Assembly: GCF_001467945.1 (NCBI RefSeq)
Contig: NZ_LNYQ01000006.1
Coordinates: 1-64,000 of the forward strand
Direction of reading: 5' to 3'
Source: Legionella parisiensis
GTDB taxonomy: Bacteria; Pseudomonadota; Gammaproteobacteria; Legionellales; Legionellaceae
DNA: 64,000 bases
Under the pieces are notes generated by a model, which worked only from the letters and a program-made list of their open reading frames with translations, was not told the origin of the DNA and searched no databases. Within the stretch, counting starts at the first letter, position 1. The number at the start of each line of letters is the position of its first letter. This document shows, one piece after another, positions 38,344-46,910 of the stretch. Both the position numbers and the translations under genes were made by a program.

Positions 38344-39641
38344 GAGTTACCTACAGTGACTAGTAATAATTTATCGAGATTTACTTGTTGTTTGAATGCT
38401 TGCTTCACTTGTTCGCGGCTTACTGCATTGATACGAGCAAGATAGGTGTCAAGAAAATCTTCAGGCAGATGATAAAACGTCATTCGCAATAAGGTACTTG
38501 CAATACTGCGATTACCTGATAAAGAAAGTGGGAAACTTCCTGTAAGGTATTGTTTCGCCGCATTCATCTCCTCATCAGTTGGACCATTATCAATGTAAGT
38601 TTGCAACTCATTTTGAATAATATCTAACGCATTTTTTGTTTGTTTATTTTTCGTTGACAAGCTGATGAGAAAAGGCCCTTTCCCTGACATGGGTGCAATC
38701 TGGCTGTCTACACCATAAGTCAAACCTTGTTTTTCTCTAACCTCTATAGCGAGTCGAGAAACCAAAGCTCCTCCTCCTAAAATATAATTCCCTACAATCA
38801 GTGGAAAGTAATTTGAGTCATGATGATCAATACCGAGTTGACCGAGCCGGATTACAGTTTGTGAGGATGGAAACGGAATATTTATTGTTTCTGCTTGAGT
38901 TAATTGGGCTTTGGGAATAGGAGGGGCAGGCTGTCCCGGTGGAAGTTCATGGGTGAGTTGATCGGCAAGTTGATGTGCTGTCTCACTATTAATCGCACCT
39001 ACCATAACTAAAATCGCGTTTTTGGCAACATAGTAGCGTTTATTAAATTCGATCACATGGCTCATATTAATTGCTTTGACCGTTTCGCTTGTTCCATTAA
39101 CAGGATGTGCATAGGGGTGTTGCTTATATAAGGCTTGAAAAAAGTGGAGATTGGCGACGTCTTCAGGCGATTCTTGACGTTGTTCAATGGCCATCAGCTG
39201 CTGTTTTTTCTCTTGTGAAAACTCATAATCAAGAAAGTCTGGATGGTTAATGATTTGCGCAAAAGTAAAACTGGCTTTTGCTAAGGCATCTTTGGTAGTT
39301 AACGTCCTTAGGTTAAATATAACCATATCGCGGTTGATCTCTGCTTTATATTGAGCACCAACATCCGCGAGTGATTCGGCTATTGCTGTTGCGTCTCGCC
39401 CCGCATTTCCTTGGTTCATCAAACGACTTGTCAATGCACCTAGGCCATACTGATCTCCATCATATGCTGAGCCCGCTGCATAAGCCAAGCTGACATCGAG
39501 CATAGGCACTTCCATAGCAGGGTAAAAAACGACCTGAACGCCATTTTTGGTGAGCCATTTTTCTGTTTTGAAGGTGCTTGCTGTTGTGGTATGAGCCAGT
39601 CCAAGCAGTAATGTTAGAATGCATGCGCTAAAAATTCTCAT
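38340..39641 (-). CDS. M16 peptidase-family protein, inactive partner
   Basis: A 433-residue exported M16 homologue with a signal peptide (about 1-22). The HxxEH zinc motif is replaced (LGALTSRLMNQG), so it cannot bind zinc in the usual way. The C-terminal half keeps the substrate-binding GGALVSRLAIEVREKQGLTY region typical of non-catalytic M16 subunits. It overlaps the active M16 gene by 4 nt and rsmD by 4 nt. It probably forms a heterodimer with its neighbour in the periplasm. Confidence 0.88.
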   Translation of the reverse strand: MRIFSACILTLLLGLAHTTTASTFKTEKWLTKNGVQVVFYPAMEVPMLDVSLAYAAGSAYDGDQYGLGALTSRLMNQGNAGRDATAIAESLADVGAQYKAEINRDMVIFNLRTLTTKDALAKASFTFAQIINHPDFLDYEFSQEKKQQLMAIEQRQESPEDVANLHFFQALYKQHPYAHPVNGTSETVKAINMSHVIEFNKRYYVAKNAILVMVGAINSETAHQLADQLTHELPPGQPAPPIPKAQLTQAETINIPFPSSQTVIRLGQLGIDHHDSNYFPLIVGNYILGGGALVSRLAIEVREKQGLTYGVDSQIAPMSGKGPFLISLSTKNKQTKNALDIIQNELQTYIDNGPTDEEMNAAKQYLTGSFPLSLSGNRSIASTLLRMTFYHLPEDFLDTYLARINAVSREQVKQAFKQQVNLDKLLLVTVGNS

Positions 39642-40960
39642 GGTGCAGCCCTTTGTGGTTGAGGTTCCAATATTGCTGTCGTCATATTATTTTCCTGAAA
39701 ATAGCGTTGGGCAGTTTGCAGAACTTGTTGTGGCGTAATGGCATTGATTGCTGCAGTATACTTATCCGCTTTTTGCCAACCAATCCCAATTGTTTCTAAT
39801 AAACCTAATTCTGAGGCCTGTCCGAAAATTGAATCTTTCTCAAAGGTTTTTTGAGCAATGATTTGATGTTTAATACGCTGCAGTTCTTGCTCAGTAACCT
39901 GATTTTTCTTTAAATCATCGATTTCCTTAAGAAGCCCATTTTGTAAATCGCTTATTGTATGGTTTTTGCTCGGAGATCCATAAACGATAAATTGGGTTTG
40001 AAATCTTGTATACGGGTTATAATAGGTATTTGCATCCGTAGCAATATTTTTGCTGCGAATCAGGTTTTTGGAAAAACGAGCGCTTTCACCTGCATCTAAA
40101 ATTCCGGAGATGAGTTCCAAGGCATAAGGTTCATACTCTTTTTTGCTAGTGTTTGCACTAGGGACTGTATAACCCATCATCAATAAAGGTAATTTTGCTG
40201 AAGCTTGAATATGAACAATCTTTTGACCTAATGCTGGCGGCTCTTTTTGCAATCGTCTCGCAGGAATAGGGTGTTTTGGCAAAGCACCGAAATAATTTTC
40301 TGCCAAAGTGCGAACCTGTTCTGGGTTAACATCTCCGACGACAACCAAGGTTGCATTATTAGGCGCATAATATTTTTTATACCATTCCCTTAAGTCTGCA
40401 ACGGACATGTGTTTCAGATCACTCATCCAGCCAATAACGGGATGATGATAAGGAGCGCTTAGATGTGCTGTTGCCAGAAAACGTTCAAAGGCGAGCGCCT
40501 GTGGATTATCTTCAGTTCGAAGACGTCGTTCTTCCTGGATTACTTTAATTTCTTTGGCAAACTCATTGGCATCGAGAAGCAAATGACTCATGCGATCCGC
40601 TTCCAGTTCAAAGCTGGTGGCAAGTTTTGATGCAGCTGTTTTTTCAAAAAAAGCGGTATAATCATTATTGGTAAATGCATTAGCCTGGCCGCCAATTGCC
40701 GCTATGGTTTTGGAAAAGACCCCTAAAGGGAATTTTTCAGTACCTTTAAACATCATATGTTCCATCGCATGAGATACGCCGGTAATCCCTCCTGGCTCAT
40801 CTGCCGAACCTACGTTATACCAAATCATGGATACAGCAATAGGTGCCCGGTGATCTTCTTTAACTAATATTTTTAATCCATTATTCAGCGTAAACTCTTG
40901 CACTTGGCCAAAGGTCTGGCAAGATAGTACTATGAGTAAAGTAAAGAGTATTTTGCGCAC
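39638..40960 (-). CDS. M16 zinc metallopeptidase, active partner
   Basis: A 440-residue exported peptidase with a signal peptide (about 1-19) and the inverted zinc motif HAMEH (64-68), which supplies two His ligands and the catalytic Glu. The downstream acidic ligand lies near EEFAK / IQEERR. Pairing of active and inactive M16 subunits is common in bacteria and mitochondria. Substrates are unknown. It is divergent from ftsY, with 61 nt between start codons. Confidence 0.92.
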   Translation of the reverse strand: MRKILFTLLIVLSCQTFGQVQEFTLNNGLKILVKEDHRAPIAVSMIWYNVGSADEPGGITGVSHAMEHMMFKGTEKFPLGVFSKTIAAIGGQANAFTNNDYTAFFEKTAASKLATSFELEADRMSHLLLDANEFAKEIKVIQEERRLRTEDNPQALAFERFLATAHLSAPYHHPVIGWMSDLKHMSVADLREWYKKYYAPNNATLVVVGDVNPEQVRTLAENYFGALPKHPIPARRLQKEPPALGQKIVHIQASAKLPLLMMGYTVPSANTSKKEYEPYALELISGILDAGESARFSKNLIRSKNIATDANTYYNPYTRFQTQFIVYGSPSKNHTISDLQNGLLKEIDDLKKNQVTEQELQRIKHQIIAQKTFEKDSIFGQASELGLLETIGIGWQKADKYTAAINAITPQQVLQTAQRYFQENNMTTAILEPQPQRAAP

Positions 40961-41021
40961 AACTTAACCTCAAAGTAAAAAAGATGATAGAATTTCATAT
41001 TTTTCAGGATTTGTACACTAT

Positions 41022-42074
41022 ATGATTAAATGGTTTAAGCGAAGTCATGATTCCACCTCTGTAGAGGACAATCATTCACAAAGTACTACTGACTCGTTGC
41101 CTCAAGCTCCTGCAGAAGAAAGCAAACAGGAACAAGAGCGGGCAAAAGAAGGAATTTTTGCGCGTTTCAGGAAAGGGCTAAGTAAAACCCGTCATCAGCT
41201 TGGTGATGGAATTGGCCGATTATTATTAGGTAAAAAAGAAATCAGCCAGGATTTGTTAGATGAGTTAGAGACGCTTTTAGTCAGTGCTGATTTGGGGATG
41301 GAGACAACACAATCTGTACTGAACCAGTTGGCTGAAAGCTTGGCCCGTAAACAGTTATCCGATGGTAATGCTGTTTATGAGGCTTTGAAATCTCATTTGC
41401 ATGCGATTTTAAGCCAGAATAACCAACCTTTAACTTTAGAAACTACGGATCATTCTCCGTTTGTGATCTTAATGGTTGGGGTGAACGGTGCAGGTAAAAC
41501 AACTACTATAGGGAAACTGGCGAAACAATTTCACCAACAAGGCAAGAAAGTCATGTTGGCTGCGGGAGATACTTTTAGAGCAGCAGCCGTGGAGCAATTG
41601 CATGTATGGGGAGAGCGAAATGATATCCCCGTAATTGCCCAACATACAGGAGCAGATAGTGCCTCAGTGATTTTTGATGCACTACAAGCTGCAAAAGCGC
41701 GCAAAATGGATGTCTTAATCGCGGATACTGCAGGCCGGTTGCATACACAAGGCAATTTGATGGACGAATTGAAGAAAGTAAAGCGTGTATTGCAGAAACT
41801 TTGTCCTGATGCTCCTCATGAAACGATGTTGATATTGGATGCAAGCATAGGGCAAAATGCTTTAGTCCAAGCAAGACAATTTCATGAGGCGATTGGTTTA
41901 ACTGGAATTACCATGACTAAATTGGATGGTACGGCTAAAGGTGGAATTTTGTTTGCCATTGCGAATGAATTAGGGATGCCCTTTCGTTATATAGGGATTG
42001 GTGAAGGGATAGAGGATTTACGACCCTTTGATGCTGCGCAATTTGTTGGTGCACTATTCAATGATCACATTTGA
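41022..42074 (+). CDS. ftsY: Signal recognition particle receptor FtsY
   Basis: The SRP receptor GTPase that delivers nascent membrane proteins to the translocon. The 350 residues have an acidic, low-complexity A region (about 1-45), an N domain (50-140) and a G domain with GVNGAGKTTTIGKLA (P-loop), DTAGR, TKLDGTAKGG and a final GEGIEDLRPFD. The A region is shorter than in E. coli. Its end overlaps ftsE by 14 nt. Confidence 0.96.
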   Translation: MIKWFKRSHDSTSVEDNHSQSTTDSLPQAPAEESKQEQERAKEGIFARFRKGLSKTRHQLGDGIGRLLLGKKEISQDLLDELETLLVSADLGMETTQSVLNQLAESLARKQLSDGNAVYEALKSHLHAILSQNNQPLTLETTDHSPFVILMVGVNGAGKTTTIGKLAKQFHQQGKKVMLAAGDTFRAAAVEQLHVWGERNDIPVIAQHTGADSASVIFDALQAAKARKMDVLIADTAGRLHTQGNLMDELKKVKRVLQKLCPDAPHETMLILDASIGQNALVQARQFHEAIGLTGITMTKLDGTAKGGILFAIANELGMPFRYIGIGEGIEDLRPFDAAQFVGALFNDHI

Positions 42075-42711
42075 CCAAGTGACTAAACGTTATCCGGGTG
42101 GTTTTGAAGCGTTAAGCCAGGTAAATTTTTCTTTACAAAAAGGGGAAATGGTTTTTCTTACTGGGCATTCAGGTGCAGGAAAAAGTACCTTACTTAAATT
42201 GATCGCTCTTTTAGAATGGCCTACTTCGGGGCAATTAATTGTCAATGGTTTGCGTCTGAATCAGTTAAAAAAGCGTGATGTGGCCGCTCACCGCAGCCAA
42301 CTGGGTATTACTTTTCAATCACCTTATTTACTTAATGATCGAACAGTATTTGATAATGTAGCTCTACCCTTGCAAATTCAGGGTATGGCTTATCCCATGA
42401 TTGCCAAAAGAGTTCATGCAGCCTTGGATATGGTAGGTCTATTAAGCAAGGAAAAAATGCTCCCCGTCCATTTATCAGGTGGAGAGCAGCAACGCGTGGG
42501 AATTGCGCGTGCTGTGGTGCATAAGCCTGCATTGTTAATGGCTGATGAACCTACTGGAAATCTCGACCCCAAACTTTCTACAGAAATCATGGCTATTTTT
42601 GAGCAGTTTAATCAAGTAGGGGTAAGTATATTGATTGCTACGCATGATTTGGCGTTGATCGCAGGAATGAAACATCGTATTGTCATGCTTAAAGGAGGAA
42701 GGATGTGTTAA
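42061..42711 (+). CDS. ftsE: Cell division ATP-binding protein FtsE
   Basis: The ATPase of the FtsEX complex that activates septal amidases at the divisome. The 216 residues hold [11 protein letters not shown] (Walker A), [14 protein letters not shown] (signature), [12 protein letters not shown] (Walker B) and a final ATHD His loop. The ATG at 42061 gives the canonical [14 protein letters not shown] start; the longer frame from 42028 is not needed. It overlaps ftsX by 7 nt. Confidence 0.96.
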   Translation: MITFDQVTKRYPGGFEALSQVNFSLQKGEMVFLTGHSGAGKSTLLKLIALLEWPTSGQLIVNGLRLNQLKKRDVAAHRSQLGITFQSPYLLNDRTVFDNVALPLQIQGMAYPMIAKRVHAALDMVGLLSKEKMLPVHLSGGEQQRVGIARAVVHKPALLMADEPTGNLDPKLSTEIMAIFEQFNQVGVSILIATHDLALIAGMKHRIVMLKGGRMC

Positions 42712-43634
42712 AAAAAGCACAAGCAATCCTTGCTTATCATGTGCAAGCAGCAATACAAAGTTTAAATTTGTTATGCCGCAGACCTTTAGCAACCATGATG
42801 ACCTCCATAGTGATCGCCATTGCTTTGGCCTTACCTGCTCTTTTCTGGGTATTTTCCGATAACATCGCTAAACTGACTGCAAGTTGGCAGAAGGGTGGGC
42901 ATATTTCTCTTTATTTAAAACCCGGCTTATCTGAAGCGGAACAACAGCTGGTATTACAAAAAGTGCGTGGAACAGATGGCGTGGCCCAAGTTTCCTTAAA
43001 ATCTTCCAGTGAAGGTTTATCGGAATTAACTCAGCAAGAGGGGATGCAGGATATTATGCGTTATCTTCCCGAAAATCCTCTGCCTTCAGTAGTGGATGTT
43101 GTCCCCGCTTTGATCATTGACTCACCAGCAAAATTAGATTTATTGGCACGGAAATTACAGACCATAGCACAAGTGGAAAATGCAAAAGTTGATATGGAAT
43201 GGATTAGCCGCTTGCATGCGCTTTTAGGTTTTGCAGCCAAGTTTGCAAATGCATTACTCGCCTTATTAGCCATGGCAGTGATTATGATCGTTGGCACTAC
43301 ATTACGTTTGGCTCTTCATAGTCGACAAGAAGAAATTCAGGTGTTAAAGTTAATTGGAGCAAAAGATCCTTTTATCCTCAGACCTTTTTTATATTCTGGG
43401 GTTTGGTATGGTGCTTTAGGGGCTGTTTTTGCTGTCTTTATGGTGAATATTTTTATCTTCAGTTTGGAAGCTGCTGTGGAGCAGTTGGCAACTGCTTATC
43501 AAATGCACTATCCATTAAAAAGTTTATCAATGCGACAGTTCTTGCTACTTTTTTTATTTGCAGTTATACTTGGATGGATGGGGGCACGTTTATCGGTAAA
43601 ACGTCAATTGGCTTCCATTGAGCCCCAGTTATAA
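42705..43634 (+). CDS. ftsX: Cell division membrane protein FtsX
   Basis: The membrane subunit of FtsEX, 309 residues. It has a first helix near 35-55, a periplasmic domain (about 60-165) and three further helices (about 170-200, 225-260, 275-300). Segments ARKLQTIAQVENAKVDMEW and LRLALHSRQEEIQVLKLIGA match FtsX; the latter is the conserved coupling helix. The GTG at 42705 follows AAGGAGG. Confidence 0.94.
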   Translation: MLKKAQAILAYHVQAAIQSLNLLCRRPLATMMTSIVIAIALALPALFWVFSDNIAKLTASWQKGGHISLYLKPGLSEAEQQLVLQKVRGTDGVAQVSLKSSSEGLSELTQQEGMQDIMRYLPENPLPSVVDVVPALIIDSPAKLDLLARKLQTIAQVENAKVDMEWISRLHALLGFAAKFANALLALLAMAVIMIVGTTLRLALHSRQEEIQVLKLIGAKDPFILRPFLYSGVWYGALGAVFAVFMVNIFIFSLEAAVEQLATAYQMHYPLKSLSMRQFLLLFLFAVILGWMGARLSVKRQLASIEPQL

Positions 43635-43688
43635 GCCCCTCTTATTTTTTTTACCTTATTTTACAGAGAAGTTTTAGAGGAAAGAAGC

Positions 43689-44546
43689 ATGAGTCAATAT
43701 TTGCAGCTTGCCGAAATGAATTTACCTGTGGGAAGCCTTGATGCTTACATTCACAGGGTTAATCAAATTCCTATGTTGTCTTTAGAGGAAGAAATTGCCT
43801 GTGCCGAGCGTTTTCATGCTGAAGGAGACCTTGAGGCTGCGCGACGCTTGGTTCTTGCCCATTTGCGTTATGTTGTTCGTGTAGCTCGTGGCTATTTGGG
43901 ATATGGCTTGCCTCTGAATGATTTGATTCAGGAAGGTAATATCGGTTTGATGAAGGCAGTAAAACGTTTCGACCCCAAGATGGGCGTGCGTCTTGTTTCC
44001 TTTGCAGTACATTGGATAAAAGCAGAAATTCATGAATTTGTTTTACGCAACTGGCGTATCGTTAAAATTGCAACAACCAAAGCACAGCGTAAGTTATTTT
44101 TTAATCTTCGCCAAATGAAAAATCGGTTGGGCTGGATGAGTCATGAGGAGGTAACTGCTGTAGCAAATGATTTGGGTGTAAGTCGCGAAGACGTGTTAGT
44201 AATGGAGCAACGTTTGAACGCTATGGACACGCCTTATGATGCTCCTGATGCGGATGAGCACGATGAATTTTACACAGCACCTGAGCGTTATTTATTTAAT
44301 GCTAATGATGACCCTTCTGTTTTATTGGAAAAGGAAAGTACAGGAGATCGCGGGCGCGAGAAGCTGATGTTTGCTTTAGAGCAGCTCGATGAGCGCAGCC
44401 AAGATATTTTACAACAACGTTGGTTAGCCGAAGAAAAGTTAACACTGCATGATTTGGCTAAAAAATACGGAGTGTCCGCAGAGCGGGTTAGGCAGCTTGA
44501 AAAAAATGCCATGAAAAAACTGCGGCAATATATAGAAAGCGACTAA
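43689..44546 (+). CDS. rpoH: Heat-shock sigma factor RpoH (sigma-32)
   Basis: The sigma factor for heat-shock and protein-folding genes. The 285 residues show region 1.2 ([17 protein letters not shown]), region 2 with [18 protein letters not shown] and the RpoH box [12 protein letters not shown], and region 4 ending [17 protein letters not shown]. The position after ftsYEX is conserved in Gammaproteobacteria. RpoH is usually controlled by mRNA structure and by FtsH/DnaK; I could not judge the mRNA thermosensor by eye. Confidence 0.96.
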   Translation: MSQYLQLAEMNLPVGSLDAYIHRVNQIPMLSLEEEIACAERFHAEGDLEAARRLVLAHLRYVVRVARGYLGYGLPLNDLIQEGNIGLMKAVKRFDPKMGVRLVSFAVHWIKAEIHEFVLRNWRIVKIATTKAQRKLFFNLRQMKNRLGWMSHEEVTAVANDLGVSREDVLVMEQRLNAMDTPYDAPDADEHDEFYTAPERYLFNANDDPSVLLEKESTGDRGREKLMFALEQLDERSQDILQQRWLAEEKLTLHDLAKKYGVSAERVRQLEKNAMKKLRQYIESD

Positions 44547-44561
44547 TTCCTTCAATTATGC

Positions 44562-44600
44562 GTGAAGTGTAATCCAGGTTTCCTGGGTTATCCACTTCAC
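44562..44600. terminator. Long hairpin between rpoH and convergent hydrolase
   Basis: GTGAAGTG-TAATCCAGG (44562-44578) pairs with CCTGGGTTA and CACTTCAC (ending 44600), a near-continuous 17-bp stem with a tiny TTT loop. It is placed 16 nt after the rpoH stop and 12 nt from the convergent hydrolase stop, so it can serve both directions. Confidence 0.65.
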
Positions 44601-44612
44601 TCAAGCCCGTTT

Positions 44613-45476
44613 TTATGCCAGAAAATCACACACTAAATGTTCTACTCGCTCATCCATTAAGACGCTCACATGATTTGCATCAGGAAGTAGACACAGTCTG
44701 GAATCCGGGTATTTCTCACAGAATTCAATCGATTCTTTAGTACTAATCGTTTTATCTAACTCCCCGTGTATGCATAAAAAAGAAATGTTGGGTGATTGGG
44801 AAATGAAATGGTGTAAACGGACTAGGTTAATGTCAAAGTGCGCTTGTTGCTTCAGGACATGACGCAGCTGCAGATAACCATGGCCACTCAGTTTAAATTT
44901 TTTTGCAATCCGGTTAACGGGGCTTCGCATTTGTGTAGGCGATGCAATTAAAATCGCACGCTCTGGTTTATGTTTTAATTGCCATTCAGGAAGTTGACCT
45001 GCGACATTCAGTGTGTTGAGAAGCATTGAGCCGCCAAATGAATGTCCAATCACTGCATAGAAAGGTCCATGCTGATTGATTGTATTTTTCAAAATAGCGA
45101 CTGCATCAGTCCAGGGTAATTGCAAACCTTTTGCTTCACCATGTGCAGGGAAATCAAGAGCATATACCTCATATCCTTGTTGGTGAAGGGCCTGGATTAT
45201 GCGAGCCATATATGCTGCACGTGATATCCATCCATGGGTAATAAGTACTTTTTTTCCGCGAGCATTTTTCTGTGGCGCAAAACGGTGTAGTACATGATGT
45301 CGTGGAAATTCCTCATGAATGACCTCAGTACGTCTTGCCTCAATAAACTCACAAGCCAGTTTGGCAAAATGTCTATATTCTTTTTCCAAGGGAAAAAAGA
45401 TAGGAGTAATAAAAGCCTGATAACACAATTGTGCATGTAAAACATCTCTTACATGGATTAATGATGAAGTTATCAT
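44613..45476 (-). CDS. Alpha/beta hydrolase (lysophospholipase-like)
   Basis: A 287-residue serine hydrolase with LITHGWISRAAYMARII as the oxyanion strand region, nucleophile elbow GHSFGGS (Ser146), acid at about Asp239 (HGELDKT) and His near 268 (DANHVSVLM). An amphipathic N-terminal region (about 1-45) precedes the core. There is no signal peptide. The substrate is not predictable. It is convergent with rpoH. Confidence 0.82.
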   Translation of the reverse strand: MITSSLIHVRDVLHAQLCYQAFITPIFFPLEKEYRHFAKLACEFIEARRTEVIHEEFPRHHVLHRFAPQKNARGKKVLITHGWISRAAYMARIIQALHQQGYEVYALDFPAHGEAKGLQLPWTDAVAILKNTINQHGPFYAVIGHSFGGSMLLNTLNVAGQLPEWQLKHKPERAILIASPTQMRSPVNRIAKKFKLSGHGYLQLRHVLKQQAHFDINLVRLHHFISQSPNISFLCIHGELDKTISTKESIEFCEKYPDSRLCLLPDANHVSVLMDERVEHLVCDFLA

Positions 45477-45776
45477 GATTAGATCCCCATTAGAGTTTAC
45501 TGTAAGTGTAGACTAAAAAAGAACATTCTTTCGTTTTTTTGTCTTACAAAATAATTGCCCAATGGTCATGTCCATCAAGATTATTTACGGCATCTTGCTA
45601 ATTGGAAAAAGCAAGATGAAGTAAAGTAGTTGAAACTCAAGAATACTGAGTCAACCTCATAGAAAATATTCTAGGGTCTGTTGACCCTAATGTAATTCAT
45701 AACTTTATCTCTGTCCCCCAATTTTATAAACTAGGTTCCTAAAAGTTAATTCTAGTTTTATTTCAGGGAGCTTGAG
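45477..45776. other. 300-nt intergenic region with a small palindrome
   Basis: No coding frame is convincing. The clearest element is TAGGGTC-TGTT-GACCCTA (45672-45689), a 7-bp hairpin 87 nt before the next start. Promoters for the divergent hydrolase genes on either side must lie here. I see no clear -35/-10 pair. Confidence 0.4.
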
Positions 45777-46493
45777 ATGCATACATCAAATTATATTTAT
45801 CATGATAATGAGCAAGAATTCCATGGCTTTGTCGCATATGACGCGTCTCGTGCTGAGCCGCGTCCTGCAGTATTGGTCGCTCATGATTGGTCTGGTCGCA
45901 ATGAATTTGCGTGCAACAAAGCAAAATTGCTTGCCGAAATGGGTTATGTAGGCTTTGCAGTAGATCTGTACGGCGATGGCCAGCTGGGCTCTACTACTGA
46001 AGAAAAACAAGCGTTAATGAACCCTTTGATTTCTGATCAAGCTTTGTTGCGCCGTCGCCTTCAGGCAGGGTTGGCTGCCGTATCCTCCTTGCCTGAAGTT
46101 GACAATAAGCGGGTTGCAATTATTGGATTTTGTTTTGGGGGGTTGTGTGCTCTTGAGTTGGCACGCTCTGGGGCAGAACTTAAAGGGGTAGTAAGTTTTC
46201 ATGGCCTGCTGCACAAGCCTGGCAATTTAAAATCTGAACCAATAAAAGCCAAGATTTTGGCGTTACATGGTTATGATGACCCAATGGTTCAACCTGATAA
46301 GGTGCATGAATTTTGCAAAGAAATGACTGAAGCAAATGTAGATTGGCAAATGCATATGTATGGACATGTACAGCATGCATTTACTAATCCGCTAGCATAT
46401 GATATGCAATTGGGAACTATTTATAACGCTGTGGCTGCACAACGTTCATGGGAATCTATGATAAGTTTTTTGCAAGAAATTTTGATTCAGTAA
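45777..46493 (+). CDS. Dienelactone hydrolase family protein
   Basis: A 238-residue alpha/beta hydrolase with the DLH pattern: LVAHDWSGRNEF, the Cys nucleophile elbow GFCFGG (Cys119), Asp near 172 (GYDDPMV) and His near 206 (HVQHAFT). The Cys in place of Ser is the mark of carboxymethylenebutenolidase-like enzymes. No aromatic catabolism genes are nearby, so the natural substrate is unknown. Start ATG at 45777 after GGGAGC. Confidence 0.88.
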   Translation: MHTSNYIYHDNEQEFHGFVAYDASRAEPRPAVLVAHDWSGRNEFACNKAKLLAEMGYVGFAVDLYGDGQLGSTTEEKQALMNPLISDQALLRRRLQAGLAAVSSLPEVDNKRVAIIGFCFGGLCALELARSGAELKGVVSFHGLLHKPGNLKSEPIKAKILALHGYDDPMVQPDKVHEFCKEMTEANVDWQMHMYGHVQHAFTNPLAYDMQLGTIYNAVAAQRSWESMISFLQEILIQ

Positions 46494-46910
46494 CCTCAAC
46501 TTAGTGTAAGAATCGAGACTGGTCGTCGATAAAGGGTATTCTGCTTTGTTAAAAGCAGGAAAAAATGCTCGACAAGGTTGTCATCCCTGCGTATGCAGGG
46601 ATCCATCTTTCAAAAAATAGCCCATAGTTTCAAATTAATCTGCTGCGATTTTAATACTCATATACTGTGCGTGCGCTGCGCTTCCGTGCTCGAAAATCAG
46701 GTCATTTTGGCTCAAACTAGAGAAAGTAAACAGAGCCTATAATTCTTAAAATATTCCTGCTGCGTTTTTTCATAAGCCTTTTACTATTGTTGCTAAATAT
46801 AATATCATTGCATTAACAAAGTTCTTACTCGCCTCTTTTTGTTAAAAATAACAATAAAAAATCAATTAAAATTGTCGAAAAATGGCGCAATTAGTAGGAG
46901 CAATTCAAAC
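46494..46910. other. 417-nt gap before the NRPS-like gene
   Basis: Holds the ATCCCTGC / GCAGGGAT hairpin at 46583-46602, AT-rich DNA and the long leader of the NRPS-like gene. In the leader the coding frame is open from a TTG at 46839 but lacks a ribosome site there. No other gene is visible. Confidence 0.5.
46583..46602. repeat. 20-bp ATCCCTGC palindrome
   Basis: ATCCCTGC (46583-46590), loop GTAT, GCAGGGAT (46595-46602): a perfect 8-bp stem. It resembles common bacterial intergenic palindromes; no T-run follows. Confidence 0.6.

Noticed and set aside
45672-45689. TAGGGTC/GACCCTA as an insertion-sequence end
   Set aside because: Only one copy was seen, with no transposase or target duplication nearby.
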